Under the pieces are notes generated by a model. It was not told the DNA's origin. It saw only the letters and a list, made by a program, of their open reading frames with translations, and searched no databases. A stretch of DNA of 64,000 nucleotides from Siphonodentalium dalli (lineage: Eukaryota; Mollusca; Scaphopoda; Gadilida; Siphonodentaliidae): the NCBI GenBank assembly GCA_032622095.1, contig CP136069.1:184313122-184377121 (forward strand), written 5' to 3'. Position numbers and translations under genes: made by a program. Of the stretch, positions 1 through 13,610 are shown piece after piece; positions within the stretch are counted from its first letter, which is position 1; each line of letters begins with the position of its first letter.

Positions 1-910
1 CAACCTTAATTGATACTAACCCGTTTGTTCAGACATTAAATCGATATGTTTTCTGAATAGCATATAACTGTGAACGGGGAAATAATATAATTCATTTGGT
101 AAAGCAAAGGTGTGAAAGACACATTGTTACCACCAATGTCGCGTGTGTGATTGCGTGTACAGCGAATATGACAATTCATTCTGGAGGGTTGTAATTTCAC
201 ATTACAATTTTCGACCGTTAGTCTCAATACTTCCAATAATTCACGATAATACACACCTGTCATATGGGATAGAGAGAGTGTAAAGAATAAACGCTCTTTA
301 TTATTTATGTAAAAGTAATAGTGTCTATTTTCAGGTATGACAATTATATGAACTGCGTCCGATAAAACACTGGAATGTATGCATTCATATCGAGGGTCAC
401 AATGTCCAATAAAGCTATTTCTAAACATCGATTAATAAATACATTGAAACATTGGTTGAACAAAAAAAATAACGAAAGATATTACGCGCAAATAATTTAA
501 CATTCGACATTTTTTTAATATCGAGATTATCAGAAACCGAAAACTCGTTATAAATTTTTTATTTAAACTTTTTTTTGGAGACATAATTTTGAGGGTTTTG
601 AAATTTTTTCTTTTTTGAAATTTTGGGGTTTTAAAATTTTTTGGAAGTTTTGGGATTTTGAAATTTTTTGGAAAAAATAATTTTTGGAAGTTTTGAATTT
701 TTTTTTGGGTTTTGATATTTTGGGAATATTTTAGTACAACCAATTTTAGACCCCAAAGATTCTATTTTTAGATGTGAGGCGAACGAGACTCCTATTCTTC
801 TGAAGAGAATAAGCCACATGTCGGTTTGCGCTCTGAAATGCATCCAACAGTATTCGATTTTAATTTTTCCATGGATAGAGTATGTCGATAAGTACTTGAG
901 CTACCTTTCT
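1..910. other. Intergenic AT-rich sequence, no gene seen
   Basis: No convincing coding region. From about 545 to 735 the plus strand is a low-complexity run of T-rich words (repeats of TTTTGGAAATTTT type), which produces Lys/Phe-rich minus-strand frames with no protein-like composition. The rest is unremarkable AT-rich sequence. Confidence 0.6.
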
Positions 911-1364
911 ACGAGAATTATATGTCACATAAATACGCATTGAAGTCTAAATAACACGAGAATTATATGTCACAGAAATACGCATTGAAGTCTAAATAAC
1001 ACGAGAATTATATGTCACAGAAATACGCATTGAAGTCTAAACAACACGAGAATTATATGTCACAGAAATACGCATTGAAGTCTAAATAACACGAGAATTA
1101 TATGTCACAGAAAGACGCATTGAAGTCTAAATAACACGAGAATTATATGTCACAGAAATACGCATTGAAGTCTAAATAACACGAGAATTATATGCCACAG
1201 AAATACGCATTGAAGTCTAAATAACACGAGAATTATATGTCACAGAAAGACGCATTGAAGTCTAAATAACACGAGAATTATATGTCACAGAAATACGCAT
1301 TGAAGTCTAAATAACACGAGAATTATATGCCACAGAAAGACGCATTGAAGTCTAAATAACACGA
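911..1364. repeat. 45-bp tandem repeat, about 10 copies
   Basis: Ten nearly identical head-to-tail copies of a 45-bp unit that starts ACGAGAATTATATGTCACAG and ends GTCTAAATAAC. A reference unit is 956-1000. Variation is confined to a few sites: GTCACA versus GCCACA, AAATACGC versus AAAGACGC, and one AAACAAC. Variant combinations recur about every three units (for example AAAGACGC near 1115, 1250 and 1340), which suggests a short higher-order pattern. The array ends cleanly at ACGA before unique sequence. Confidence 0.96.
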
Positions 1365-3060
1365 TGTCTTTGTCCCAAACAGAAACAGCCATTTGAACGG
1401 CATGGAACAGAACAGTGCGTTCCATGTTAGGTTATTCCTGATACTGTAGAAATAAAGAGCCTTCGTTTTACTCGTTTGCGAAAAAATAAAAACTGCTGGA
1501 ACAGTGACCATGGCAAATATTTTGTCATAGAATATGAAGTCAGTACACCAATATATCGTGTGTGTTGTCATCCTATCTTATACCTCATTTCAAATTACGA
1601 ATGCAACATTTGGAATCTCGAACACATTTCATTGTGAAATATTTTTGTTTTCAAAATTGCAAATGGGCCGGGGCACCAGTCTTGCTACAAGAATTGTCCC
1701 ATTTAAATGTGTATTGGCCGTAGTGCTTATTGTATGCGGATACTCAAGTTATAACTATCAATGAAGAGTGTTTCTGATTATGTCAATATGGTAATGATAA
1801 TCATTTTCTTGATGAAGATGGTGTTGTGTACTTATTATTTTAGCACTACCGTTACATAACCGGGAACCTACATCATGTATCTAACCCAAAGCTGTTTTGA
1901 ATTTAACTATGTTTAAACGTATATGAACGTTTGTCTGGCTAGGCTAGTACATGTGTCGTGGAAAAGCACAATAATAACAAATCAGTAATAGTTACAACTC
2001 ATATTTATAACTGGATTTACAACGAACATCGATATGGACTAAGTCCGGATTTTGAACATCAAACACTTTCCCAGCGGCCAAATGGAAAAAGATCTCTAAT
2101 TTACGAGATAGCCCTACCCACGGTGGAACAAGTTGAAATCAGCTTTTTTAAAGAAAAAATATATATTGTTTACGATAGTTAAACAATAACGGAATTGGTG
2201 GTGGCTATTGTCAAATCAACGATGAACGATACCCACCAGTGACTTTCCAGATTAACGAGTGTGGTAACGTGAGCCCTGTGGCTAAGTCCTAACTTATTTG
2301 CCGATAATGTTAGTGACAAAATTACTGCATCGTACCATATATATATTTGATAGGAAAAACTGTTGGCTAGTTTGGATTTTCCTGCCATTTGGAGCCGAAC
2401 CATCTATTTTTTGCTGAAAAATCTCTTTTGTTCAAACATTATCTTTCAAACGGATATTGCAATAATGCCAGCATATTTAATCTTTTGCTGTAGTAGTTAT
2501 CTGATAAGCATATGTAGAAATAATTTAACAGAACGTTGTAACAGTTTGCGAGATACTGGATCTTAGCTACACCTCCCCAAACACGTTTTTGGTAAACAAA
2601 ATTACATATATACCAAATTTCCTAATTGATATATGGGACCCAGCATGACATGCTGACAATTGGACCCGAAGATTTTGTGATTAAAGACGTGTTTAGTCTT
2701 CCATATCCCAATTTACAGCAACAACAACACATTTTATTGATAAATAACGTTAAGATCGACGTCGACATTGTACTGATTGTTGGACTGAACTGTGTGAACT
2801 AAACAACATATGACACATAATGTATACATATAGTCTCACAAATATCAAATAAATCAGGTAATTGTTGCCATATTGATTGTTAGTATCTCTCTAAATAATA
2901 GGATAAGATAGGGCTAAGGTGGCAGTTGTCTCGGTTTTATGTACCAGTATATATAAATCAAAAGCAAAATAAGATGATGTGTTGCTGAGAGACACTGTCA
3001 TATACTCCGTTCGCTGGGTGTTAAATATTTAGGTAGGTAGTCTCCACACCATCGAAAAAT
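1365..3060. other. Intergenic, no gene recognised
   Basis: Only short frames (60-76 residues) without recognisable domains occur here. No tRNA-like element or clear repeat was seen. The sequence is AT-rich with ordinary dinucleotide texture. Confidence 0.5.
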
Positions 3061-3069
3061 GTTCTTTCA

Positions 3070-4500
3070 TATATTCCGTTTGCTTTTTTGTAAGGTGTCG
3101 CACGTTTTCGGGAATGAGCCCATCCAAAACTGAGATTAAATTATTTGATTTTGTTTGTACAATAACAAAACGTATTGTACATCGGCAGCATGATCATGGT
3201 TGGTCGTCTTCCTGCTGCCTTTGTTTGAATATATACAAAACATAAAGGATGGCTCTTGTATTTATTGATATATTGGATCATGTCCCCTCAGTTCGTGTTG
3301 TGTTCTTGACTTAAAATAGCTTATGTGTTCACAAAAACAGTTAGAATTGTATTTTTGTTATTTGCCAGCCGCTGTTTGTAACGTGTCCCAGGCTGTCTGA
3401 AAAAAGCACAGCCTTATATATCGTATATTGTCTGATAGAATAGCCATGGTTTGATACTGAGAGCATAATCCATACTGTAGTTGATGTGTTCAATACATCA
3501 AATATGGTGGGGTTCACAACACAGTGAAAACTCGCCTTTATTATTTGCCAGCCGCTTGTTGTGAAGTGCCACATGGTGAAGGCTTTCGGGAACCACACAT
3601 CCATGGTGTGTATATCCTGATAAAAATAACATTTGACCATATCCTTAGTTAATATTGAGAGCATATCATTTCAGTATTCAAAACACAGTTTGCCTTTCTT
3701 ATTTGCCAGCTACTTTTGGTAAAGTGCCCACGTTTTCTGAACCAAATCCATATATACAAATTCTGTATTTCCTTAAACAACTACCCATTCTCCATACACT
3801 CGGGATGTCGTTCCAGCTCGTTGTGTTTTATTAGGTAGATGTCCTAAAAACAGTGTAAAAATCTAATTTTTATTTGCCAGCCGCTTTTTTTAAAAGTGTC
3901 CCTGGCTGTTGGGTACCAACCCATCTTTAACACTTGTGTACATCCTCATATAATAGTCATGTGTCCACAACATCGTTTGACATTGAGATTACATCCATTC
4001 AAATCGTGATGGGTTCAATTGTTTACATGGGGTAAAATTAGCCCTTATTGTTTGCCATCGCTTTTTGTAAGGTGCCACACGCTTTCGTGAACCAACCTAC
4101 CATTAAATATTGCATCTTTTCGTATAAATCTACTATAAGGCCACACTCTCTGGTGATATCGATAGCATACCCCTTCGGCAAGTGATGTGTTCAAGACTGT
4201 GGTCCCCTAGGACAGTGAACGTTAGCCCTTTTCGTTCGGCAGCCTCTTTTTTAAAGTTCCATAGATAGGCTTCTGTGAACCATACCTTCCATAAATGATG
4301 TGTATTTCCTGATACAAATATCATCTGTTAATACTTGAGTTAATATTGAAATCATATGCTATCAGTTCGTGTTCAGTTCTTTTAAGACTTCAAGTACGTT
4401 AGTGGGGTCCTCAAAAATAGACCATTCGCATTTCGTGTTTGCCATCTGCCCTTCGTAAAGTGCCCCAGGATTACGGGGGAACCAAAACCACCCACTAAAT
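3070..4500. repeat. Diverged ~180-bp tandem repeat, about 7-8 copies
   Basis: A recurring block begins with TTATTTGCCAGCCGC, continues with TTTTGTAAAGTGCC, then a CTTTCTGAACCAACCC-like stretch, a TATCCTGATA block and ATTGAGAGCATAT. The TTTGCCAGCC-like landmark recurs near 3359, 3540, 3700, 3871, 4050, 4231 and 4436, so the period is 160-205 bp with a mode near 180. A partial copy is visible near 3080. Copies are strongly diverged, so this is an old array. It ends about 100 bp before the LINE remnant begins. Confidence 0.8.
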
Positions 4501-4599
4501 TTGTATACTCCGCGATAGCACTACCTTTCATTCACACACTTAGCTACTTTTGATAACATATAACCTCATGATGAGTCCAATAATTAATAATTGGAAGTA

Positions 4600-7010
4600 T
4601 ATATTTATAATTGGCAGCATATATATAATAGGCAGCATATATAGACCAGACACTGCTCCGAGGGCATATATTGACAAATTTATGAAAGATATTGATGGCA
4701 TCATGGGTAAACTAAATCAAACAAACAGTAAAGCATATCTTAAAGGTGACTTCAATATAGATCTTTTGAATTTCGACCTTCATTTTCGGATTCACTCCCA
4801 GCATCACAAAACCAACCAGGGTAACTGAACACTCTGCTACTTTAGTTGATAATATCTTCACTAACAACTTGTCTGAAAGAACATCAGGCATTATCACAGA
4901 CGTCTCGGATCATTTGGTGTCATTTTATATCGAACGTTCAAATTTTAAAAGATCTTGGAATGGAACATCTGTCTTAGAACCATTCAGAATATTTAGTGAA
5001 AGGAACATAATCAAATTTAAGGATACAAAGTTACGACGACGTGTCAAACTGTGAATAAGCAGATAAAGCTTATGACAATTTTCTAGAAATATATATGTCT
5101 GCATACCTAACTGAATTCCCACTAAAATACCACAAACCACCAAAGAAATATTTAAAGCACCAACCGTGGATGACAATTAGACTTTTAAAATCTTCACTAG
5201 AGAAAAATAAATTATATATTTGTAAATTAAAACCTCCAACAAATGCTAATATACATGCATACAAAGAGTACTATCACGTATATAAGAAAAAATGCACAAC
5301 AGAAAAAAAACAATATTATTGCGACAAAATTAACAAAGAAAAGAATGACATTAAAGCGACCTGGACAATCTTAAAGCAAGCAATGAATAAAAATAGTGAA
5401 CCTCATAGTCCTCAAATGGAATTTATCGATGGCGAAATAAAGATAACACATAAAAAGCAAATAGCCGAACGATTCAACGAATTATTCTCAAAAATTTGAA
5501 ACTTGACTGTTGAAAATGTTGACGAAGTCAGCACACATTACGCTGTTTATTTTATCAATAGAGAATCGGATGAGTTAGAAATAGTTCAAACAACAGAACA
5601 GGAAATAATAATCACATGCTACTCATTTGAAGTTAAAGCAAGTAAAGACGTACAGGGGCTATCAAATCGATTGATGAAATCAGAGCCAAAGCTCTTAATC
5701 ACATATCAATCAATCATTCAAAGAAGAAGTTTTTCCGAAGAAAATGAAAATATCGAGATTAATAACGATTTTCAAGGGTGGACAAAAACAAAAATGTTTC
5801 GAACTATCGATCCATCAGCATTTTACCATGTTTTTAAAAAATACTCGAAAAAATTATGCAAAGGCGAATTAGAGGTTTCTTTAATGAACATGCCCGTTTC
5901 TATATACATCGATATGGTTTTAGGAAGGGGCACTCCACCATCCATCCAGTAATGCATCTGTTAAATGATGTTGTTGAACAGAACGATAAAAAAATCAAGA
6001 ACTCAACATTAGCAATATTCATTGACCTTTCAAAAGCATTCGACACAATAAGTCATGAAATCCTACTGAATAAGACGGAACACTATGATATTAGATGGAC
6101 TGCTAATCATTGGTTTAGAGACTACATATCAGAGAGGCGACAACATGCAGATTATAGTGGGAACATGTCCAGTCTATCCAATGTTTCATTGGTGTCCCTC
6201 AAGGATCAATACTCCGACCAACAATTATTAAACTTTATGTCAACGATATATCAGTATCCACATCCTTAGATTTATTATCATTCGCAGATGATACAACCCT
6301 ATACACATCAGGCTGTGGTAGACGTTTTGTTGAAGATTGGGTAAATTTAGAACCGGAAAACATTCACGACTGGTGTTGTAATAAACTCTCCATAAATAAA
6401 ATGAAGTGCAATTATTTGCTAATGATATATAAACACAGCAGAACTAAACAGACTGGGAAATATATATGAAGAAACATCCTTGATTTTTTTGGGCATTAAT
6501 ATCGACGAGAATCTCACATTTAAAAAGCATATTTTAACTGTATGCTCTAAGATGGCTCGAGATATTTATTGTATCATCAAAGTTAAAAAGTGTTTTCCCG
6601 GTGAAGCACTGTAAACTAAATATTACGCACTTATCGACAGTCATGTGGTATACAGCATCCATGTATGGGGTCATGTGGCGACAAAGAAGATAGTTTTATT
6701 GCAAAAAAGGGCGATTAGAACAATAACCAATGCTATATACAATCGTCACACAGAACACATTTAAAAAGAATCGACATTCTAAAATTCAGTGACATTTGTA
6801 CATACCAAACCTCAGTATTCATGCATGACTGGGTTTATAATAGACTGCCAGGAACCTTCATAAACTCATTCGGTATTGAACTAAGAACCAACATCAGACA
6901 GGCAGCCACAGGAAACATTAGACCAACAGCAACACCAAAAACAACATTTTCAGAAAATCTCCCAGAACATTCTTTTTAGAATATATTTGGAACACAGTTA
7001 ATAAAAAAAC
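4600..7010 (+). pseudogene. Degenerate non-LTR (LINE) retrotransposon, endonuclease plus reverse transcriptase
   Basis: Seen in order across shifting frames: an endonuclease end with IYRPDTAP (about 4633) and GDFNIDLL (4745-4768), VSDH (4902-4913), a linker frame (5095-5499) ending in RFNELFSKI, then reverse transcriptase motifs NYRSISILP (from 5802), YGFRKGHST (about 5917), FIDLSKAFDTISHEILL (about 6019), GVPQGS (6191-6208) and the catalytic FADD (6281-6292). A thumb/C-terminal part with FKKHI and a C-terminal region near 6830-6970 follow. In the family, this order is typical of Jockey/CR1/L2-type ORF2. The copy is dead: stops and frameshifts separate the endonuclease, linker and RT blocks, and no intact ORF1 is visible upstream. 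The clade assignment is an inference from motif style. Confidence 0.9.
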
Positions 7011-7415
7011 CCATTAGGAGTCGAGAAAACCAACACTTATTTTACATCAGGTAGAGATATGGTATGATATAGTAATTTTTACACCAACAATGTTGGCAAA
7101 ATAGGTAGATCTTCGCCACATAGTTCGCCTGAACAGAATCATTAATTTATGAAAAAAGTTACTTCATCGCAGATTTGACAACAGCACCGCCAATTCCGAT
7201 ATTTTTCACTATCAATTTAGTGAACAATATATATTTCCCCTCAAACAAATTTGGTTTCAACTTGTTCTACCGTGGGCAGGGGTAACCGACCACTTTTGGG
7301 GTTTGGCCGCTGAAATACTCCCTCCACCATTTTATAAACGTCATAAAATCCACACAATCCCTTTCACTCGTAAGTACAATAACTCCTGGGACAAATAGCT
7401 CGCCCATCAACTGCT

Positions 7416-7875
7416 TTAACCCTTTACCCAACAGAACGGCCCTGTGCCAATGCATTCTCTTATATATGCGAGTCGACCATAGGTCGCCTCGCATATATCA
7501 GAGAATGCATTGGCTTAACATATTAAAAATGATAAAATTGTCAAAGAATGTAGAAAAATATTAAAAATTGTTAAAAAATGTAAGAAAAAATTATAAAATT
7601 GTTAAATAATGTAAGAAAAAATGGTAAAAAGTGTTAAAAAAAGATTTTTTTAGGCCAATGTATTCTCTTATATATGCGAGGCGACCTATGGTCGACTCGC
7701 ATATATAAGAGAATGCATTGGCACAGGGCATAACTGTAACCATCACAATGTGGTCAATGAACCGGTTCCAATGATATCCATATTTGTATGGTTCTATTGA
7801 GACAGACCGAAGATATTTTAGGCTGTTGAAGCTTTATTTGGGCGTTTTTGGCCGTTTTGTTGGGTAAAGGGTTCA
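7416..7875 (+). mobile_element. piggyBac-type MITE, double-hairpin family, copy 1
   Basis: The element starts TTAA then CCCTTTACCCAACAGAACGG and ends with the inverse, TGTTGGGTAAAGGG plus TTCA (a mutated TTAA). A TTAA target duplication with CCC...GGG termini is the hallmark of the piggyBac superfamily. Inside are two near-perfect 69-nt palindromes (7446-7514 and 7654-7722), each GCCAATGCATTCTCTTATAT... folding back on itself and each the inverse of the other, around an AT-rich spacer. A ~135-bp asymmetric segment (containing ACCGGTTCCAATGATATCC) lies only at the right end and defines orientation. There is no transposase, so it is non-autonomous. Confidence 0.88.
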
Positions 7876-10800
7876 TTCCGGATCGAAGCTATTCAAAGGT
7901 CTGAAGCGACGGTTTAGATATTACATTGGTCACGTAATTTCTTGATACCGTGTTGGTGATTCTGAATTGAAGTCCAAGTTACGCACCAGGTGAAAAGAAA
8001 CATGTGCACTTCCGCCTCTCAAATTGTTCATATCAACACGCCTGCATTCAAGTGCCCATTGTTGTGTTATTTCAATTAAAACATGTGTTTTGTATGGTGC
8101 CCACATCAGGATGAGACTATCGGGAATGCCTCAGTGTCATGTAGCCGCAACAAAGGTACACTAGTTGCCTTGCTCACCGGAAGCTTAATTAGTTTGTAAA
8201 TGAGATCTACGGATTGAGTCAAATTTAAATAAAGCATGTTTAATCCATTGCGTATTCACTGAAATTACCATCGGTAATTCGGTATATACTTTTTCCGCAA
8301 CCTAATTCTGTTATTTGAGATACATATTATCGGGGACAGTTACTCCAGCTGAGCACACGCATATAAATGATCGTATGTGTATAATAATTAATGTAGGATC
8401 ACGCCGTATTAAGATTAATTTACTAAACTTGTTTGGGGTTTCCCTGACGTTTAGTTCTCTATATGAATGTTCAGATTGTCTGTCCATCATTAGCACAATG
8501 TATAGCTACCGGTGTACAAGGCAATGCGTCCTCTTATCGGCATCCCACATTGGCACGGCTGGTATGGGCGCCATAATACAACATGCATGAGAACCACCTT
8601 ATCAATGACAACAGTTGTTTGGACAGGCAGAATCTCGCATTACTGGAAAATTATTTATAGTAAAAATAAGAACAGATGTGGTCATATTTTCCCAGTTTTT
8701 CCTGCCCATAATGAAACATTGGATTGACAAATTTATTTTTCAGCTTTACCCACCACAATACAGTGGTATTGTTTAACATTGTACAATTAAAGTATGTCAG
8801 GGCTTTCCACCTTTTACATGCAATTTAGTTATCTCAAAACAACATATTAATCTAACACATGTACACCCAAAATGATATATCCGGTTGCAATGAAAAGTAA
8901 ACTCATCTGCATCAAGTCGGATATACCACATCGCTAATAGTTTCGTATAAATTATGAGAATTCAAGTCGATTGATGGCCACTGTTAAAATATGGGATATC
9001 ATGAACAAATTAGAATAGCTTTTACTAAGCATTGAGTGTTATACTCGTCAGAACAGAGAGGTGGATCCTCAAATTGTAGGAGAAAACAATTGTTTACACC
9101 TAGGTGACGGATTTGGGATGCCCCGATTGGGCGGTGGATTTACAGCCACGTGAGCGATTGTTTGGCTGACCCCCCCCCCCCCCCACTTGCCAATGTCACG
9201 TACATGTAGGCCATATTGGCGGTATCATGTCTCCGCACAGTAGTGAGACAAACGCACCACACCGGAAATAGATTAACCACGAATGCACTTTATCTGAGAA
9301 TACAGGAGTCGTTTCTTGTTAAAGATGCCATGTCGGATTTGAATACAAATATTTTATTTATTACATGATGCTACATTTATTCCATTCAATAAACACATTG
9401 TACCAATTGTGATATTAAACGATCGTGTAATAACAGGAAATAGTGCCAGGTGACCTTTGACTTCCGGTTTGTCGTCTGTTTACGTACGCTATTACGTGAA
9501 ACGTCATCGCATGCCTTATAGAAGCCGAATGTTAGTTTCTCTTCCCATTTGTTCATTTAAGTATGTCTTTTCGAGGTTTTGGATCATGAAATAAATAGAA
9601 TCTACAACTCGTCCTCAGTTTATAGCGGAATTTACAAAACTCGTTCAGTAAATTAGGGCTGGACCTCGCCGTTATCCTCTATATACCAAACAAATAATAT
9701 AATCAATACGATTGATCGCTATAACTCACTAACATGAAATGATAGATTCCAATAAAGTCAATACGATGTAACAAATGAAAAGATTGATTCATATAACGTC
9801 AATACGATGGATCACAGTCATGAAGTGATATATATCAATACAGTCTAGTGAAAAATCCAAATGCATAGTATCCAAATGGGGTATATAATAAAGACGGTTC
9901 TCAGTCATGAGTTTTTCAATGTTCGTTTGCCTGTTAACCACAACAATTAACTGTATGAAATTATGAATTATAGGGGATTGCCCGTCAAAACTGACGGGTG
10001 ACAAATATGAAATGCAGGAAAATATCGTATCCGCTGCACCACCGAGAGAGCCGGAAAACGGTGCGCGGAGTTTATCCGGAATTTGGCTTTGACGGGTGAT
10101 TCCCGCGCTGACTGTTATTTGTTATGCCTTATCGATTGTATAATTTGGAAGATATGTTTTGGAACTGACAAACAACGAACATTGGAACTTGAATTGTTGC
10201 TAGATAAGTTGACAATACAACTGAACCTTGTACCCAGTGTGTCGCATTGCACACGGTCTAGAATGCCCGCAAACGTGTAAGTTAACTTATTGTTTAGAAG
10301 TGTTTGAATCTGAATCAGTGAATGCGATGATCATGGGACAGTGTGAGTTGACGCTAGAAATGTGACCTGTCTGTGTAAATCGTGGTTGCAGTGGAACGTG
10401 TATATAATGCGGTGTCCTATATTGAACAGTTCTATACTGGATATTGATTAATCCACTAAGCTCAACCCATGTGATCGCATTGCGCGGAAGTTATGCCGAA
10501 TGAATGTCGGTACATTGTACATTAATCTGAATCCTGATTGAAAGAGAATATGAACATTCTTATGCGTTATCGGCGAGTTATTGTTAAATTATTGCCAACA
10601 TATTGTATTCTTAATTTCACCACTGTCATCGTGCTTTTGTATTGCCACTTCGTATGTGTGTGGCTTAGGTCTATATCTCGTTTATTCTCCATGTCAATTC
10701 CCTATGTCGCATCTATATGGCTCTGCTTATTTTACAACCTCACATGTATGTCGTTTAGTTGAACATTTCATGTATTGTTGCTATTGGATTACCTATGTCG

Positions 10801-10934
10801 CATGCGTATGGCCTTTATTCTATCAATGTCTTATTATCTTCTTTCGGTATTCACAGGCTGAAACCAATAAATCAGTCTTAAACAGCAGTGGCGTGCATCA
10901 TTTACTCCATCGCGAAACACGGGCCTGTATGGAA
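7876..10934. other. Intergenic, no gene; poly-C tract and short repeats
   Basis: No coding region was recognised. A 15-base C homopolymer lies at 9170-9184. Around 9702-9850 the word TCAATACGAT recurs three times at about 40-57 bp spacing, a small diverged tandem repeat. A stretch near 9606 (ACTCGTCCTCAGTTTATAGC) is repeated in related form near 34265, so a dispersed repeat is likely there. Confidence 0.5.
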
Positions 10935-11895
10935 TTTAGCGCGTTTATTATCGCAATATTTTGATTTCAATTTCGCAATAATAAGCGCGACAGATTTTTG
11001 GTATTGCGCTATAACCGCGACTTTTTTCGAAATTAAGCTCGCTCAATATCGCAGTAAAGGCGCGCCTCAATATACCACTCCTTCTGACTGGTACTGCATT
11101 GTCATGATGTACGGATTCACCTGTTAAAAAAAACTGTGTTTACAAGTGACTGGACAATTTCACGCTTTACATGTTACCAAAAAGTATGCCATTAAGATGT
11201 TTTACTTTTACGTGTACATAAATTTAAGTTTTAACTGTGATACATATAGCTTTGTTCAATTATGTATTAAAAGTGCATGCCGATTCATGTTTTAGAATGG
11301 TCGAAATTAGTATTACTCGTAACTGAATAGTGATGGTTGGCTTATCAGCTATTACTTTTTTTATTTACAGCCATATTTATACAGTAGTCAGTGAAAGGTG
11401 AACACATTACGCGTGCGCAGCCTTTTTCAGGATAAAATTCCACGAGGCAGATAACAAGTTGGATCCTCTGCAAACTGCAAAGTTTCATAAGTATTGTCTA
11501 TCACTTTATGCCTTGAGGATTAATGTTTCATCAGAAATATAATCGTAATAGAAGAAATAAGATGTATTTTTCATTTACGAATAATACTACTTTCGACCAT
11601 TCTAAAACATATGAATCGTACAGCCTACATGGGAAATCATATTGTTACAATGGGAACTTGGCTAATTCTACGGTAAAATTGGTGTTGACCATTGAAAAAT
11701 ACCATTGGTCTGACCTTTATTAGTTACGGTCTTGATGTTAATTATACGTTGCTTTAAAAATACAATGCTCTGACAGATACTGGTTACAGTCTGCCAGTAA
11801 CTTAAACATGCTACAGCCTGACCGTATGGTTAACGGCCAAATGTTGGCAGCGATGTTGCGCTGTATGACAGCGTTAAAGTGACGGACATTTTTCA
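10935..11895. repeat. Dispersed repeat, ~0.95 kb, direct copy of 25680-26655
   Basis: Starting with words such as TATCGCAATATTTTG and continuing through TGACTGGTACTGCATTGTCA, ACAGCCATATTTATACAGTA and CACGAGGCAGATAACAAG, this stretch matches 25680-26655 in order and orientation over about 950 bp, with scattered differences and small indels. It ends in the same TIR-like sequence (GTTGGCAGCGATGTTGCGC, then a GTTAAAGTGACGG end) that closes the larger foldback element there. It is therefore probably a truncated right end of the same mobile-element family. Confidence 0.85.
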
Positions 11896-12544
11896 AACAG
11901 TGTAAATGACACGGTTCCAGTATTCGAATATAAATATATAGGTGTATTTGTGTGCGATACCTTTCTCATAGCAACACAATATCTACGCGACGATTTAACT
12001 GACTATCTGTCATACTTGATAACGCGGGAAATAATAGAATTACTTTGAAATACGGTTCCCTTTTATGAAATGTGGAAGCGTTGACATAATTCATGCCGAG
12101 AACGTGACATGTTTAACTCTGATGAATGACTCGATACCGAACGCTTTAAAGTGATTACATAGTGCGGCCCCGGCCCGATTCTGGGAATCAGAACAGTTCG
12201 ATGAATACGTTAACCGGACATGGTTCGCTCGATTATGTTTACATGCTTAATTTGGTAACATGTATTTCAAAATATTTCATAAGCATTCCGAACACATTCT
12301 TCGAAGTAGCGCTGAAAATATGTATTTTGTTTCCTATATTATTCGAAAAATATGAACTCGTATTAATCAGCGATCGCGTAAATTTGCTAAATTAATGACT
12401 AAACGATGGGAAGAACATCTAGAGATGTCGTAATGGTAACGTTTATGGTAATACATAATCTAGAATGAAAATGAAGAGAAAGCAGTGTGTGAAATTTTAA
12501 ATAAGATTTATGTTAAAGAGTCATAATCCGAATTAACGCTCGGA
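11896..12544. other. Intergenic, nothing recognised
   Basis: Only short frames without recognisable domains. No tandem repeat, hairpin or known element was visible. Confidence 0.4.
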
Positions 12545-12938
12545 CATTTACTATTTCCTTGACTTCGGTGGTAAACAAATATTTGATTCAGGTCAAAGCT
12601 CAGAGTGATCAGATATCGATTTTTTAAATATATTATTTTTCACCCGCAATAATTTTAAGTGGCCCAGTAAAATTCTACGGGAAGACGTCTCTGGTCAAAT
12701 TGCCAATGATGATGGAGAACTCTAAAATCAGGTCAGATATTTGACAAACCGGCAAAATTTCGGTGAACAAACTGTCGATAAATAACAGGTGTGCGATTTC
12801 ATACTATAGTTGACTGTGGTTAGCATTATTTTTAGGCAATTACTCGATTCCAATAACTGAAGCGGCATTTCACAAAATGTTGTTGTTGTTGGAATCTGAT
12901 GATATGGGAACCATCGAATCGGATTGAGTACCTTTAAG
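12545..12938 (-). mobile_element. Non-autonomous element of the GATTGAGTACCTTTAA-ended family, copy 1
   Basis: It shares ordered blocks with 28835-29236 in the opposite orientation: CTCAGAGTGATCAGATATCG, AACTCTAAAATCA, GATAAATAACA, AGTTGACTGTGGTTAGCATT. Its right edge is ATCGGATTGAGTACCTTTAAG (12917-12938), the same end seen at 29213-29236 and 59945-59965. No coding capacity. The class is unknown. Confidence 0.75.
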
Positions 12939-13180
12939 ATAACGCAATATACCTTTACCGGAGATTCCATTTCCGATTCCTGAATTATGATGAATGCAAA
13001 TGGACCGCTTTTTTGAACGGGGCCCGTACATGTACATTGTAAACTGCACCATGTTGGTTTATATACTTACGGCCTGAATGTATATGATACAGAAAGGCTT
13101 ACTCAAATAAGAAATAAAAATAAAAATAATAAAATTAATCTCCCGATTTTTCTTCAGCATCGAACAACAAAGAGCGCTCG

Positions 13181-13610
13181 TTAACCCTTTACCCAACAAA
13201 CCGGCCAAAAACGGCCAAATAAAGCTGCAACAGCCTAAATTATCTTGGGTCTGTCTCAATAAAACCATACAAATATGGTTATCATTGGAACCGGCTCATT
13301 GACCACATTGTGATGGTTACAGTTATGCCCGGTGCCAATGCATTCTCTTATATATGCGAGTCAACCATAGGTCGCCTCGCATATATAAGAGAATGCATTG
13401 GCCTAAAAAAATCTTTTTTTAACACTTTTTACCATTTTTTCTTACATTATTTAACAATTTTATAATATTTTTCTACATTCTTTGACAATTTTATCATTTT
13501 TAATATGTTAAGCCAATGCATTCTCTTATATATGCGAGGCGACCTATGGTCGACTCGCATATATAAGAGAATGCATTGGCACAGGGCCCTTCTGTTGGGT
13601 AAAGGGTTAA
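13181..13610 (-). mobile_element. piggyBac-type MITE, double-hairpin family, copy 2
   Basis: TTAA is present at both edges (13181-13184 and 13607-13610), with CCCTTTACCCAACA at the left and TGTTGGGTAAAGGG at the right. Both hairpins are present (about 13332-13401 and 13513-13580). The asymmetric segment (CAGCCTAAATTATCTTGGGT ...) lies at the left end, so this copy is inverted relative to the one at 7416. Both TTAA target duplications are intact. Confidence 0.92.

Noticed and set aside
432-843. Lys/Phe-rich minus-strand frames
   Set aside because: They arise from the T-rich low-complexity tract at about 545-735.
4550-6269. Active LINE
   Set aside because: RT and endonuclease motifs are present, but several stops and frameshifts break the reading frame.
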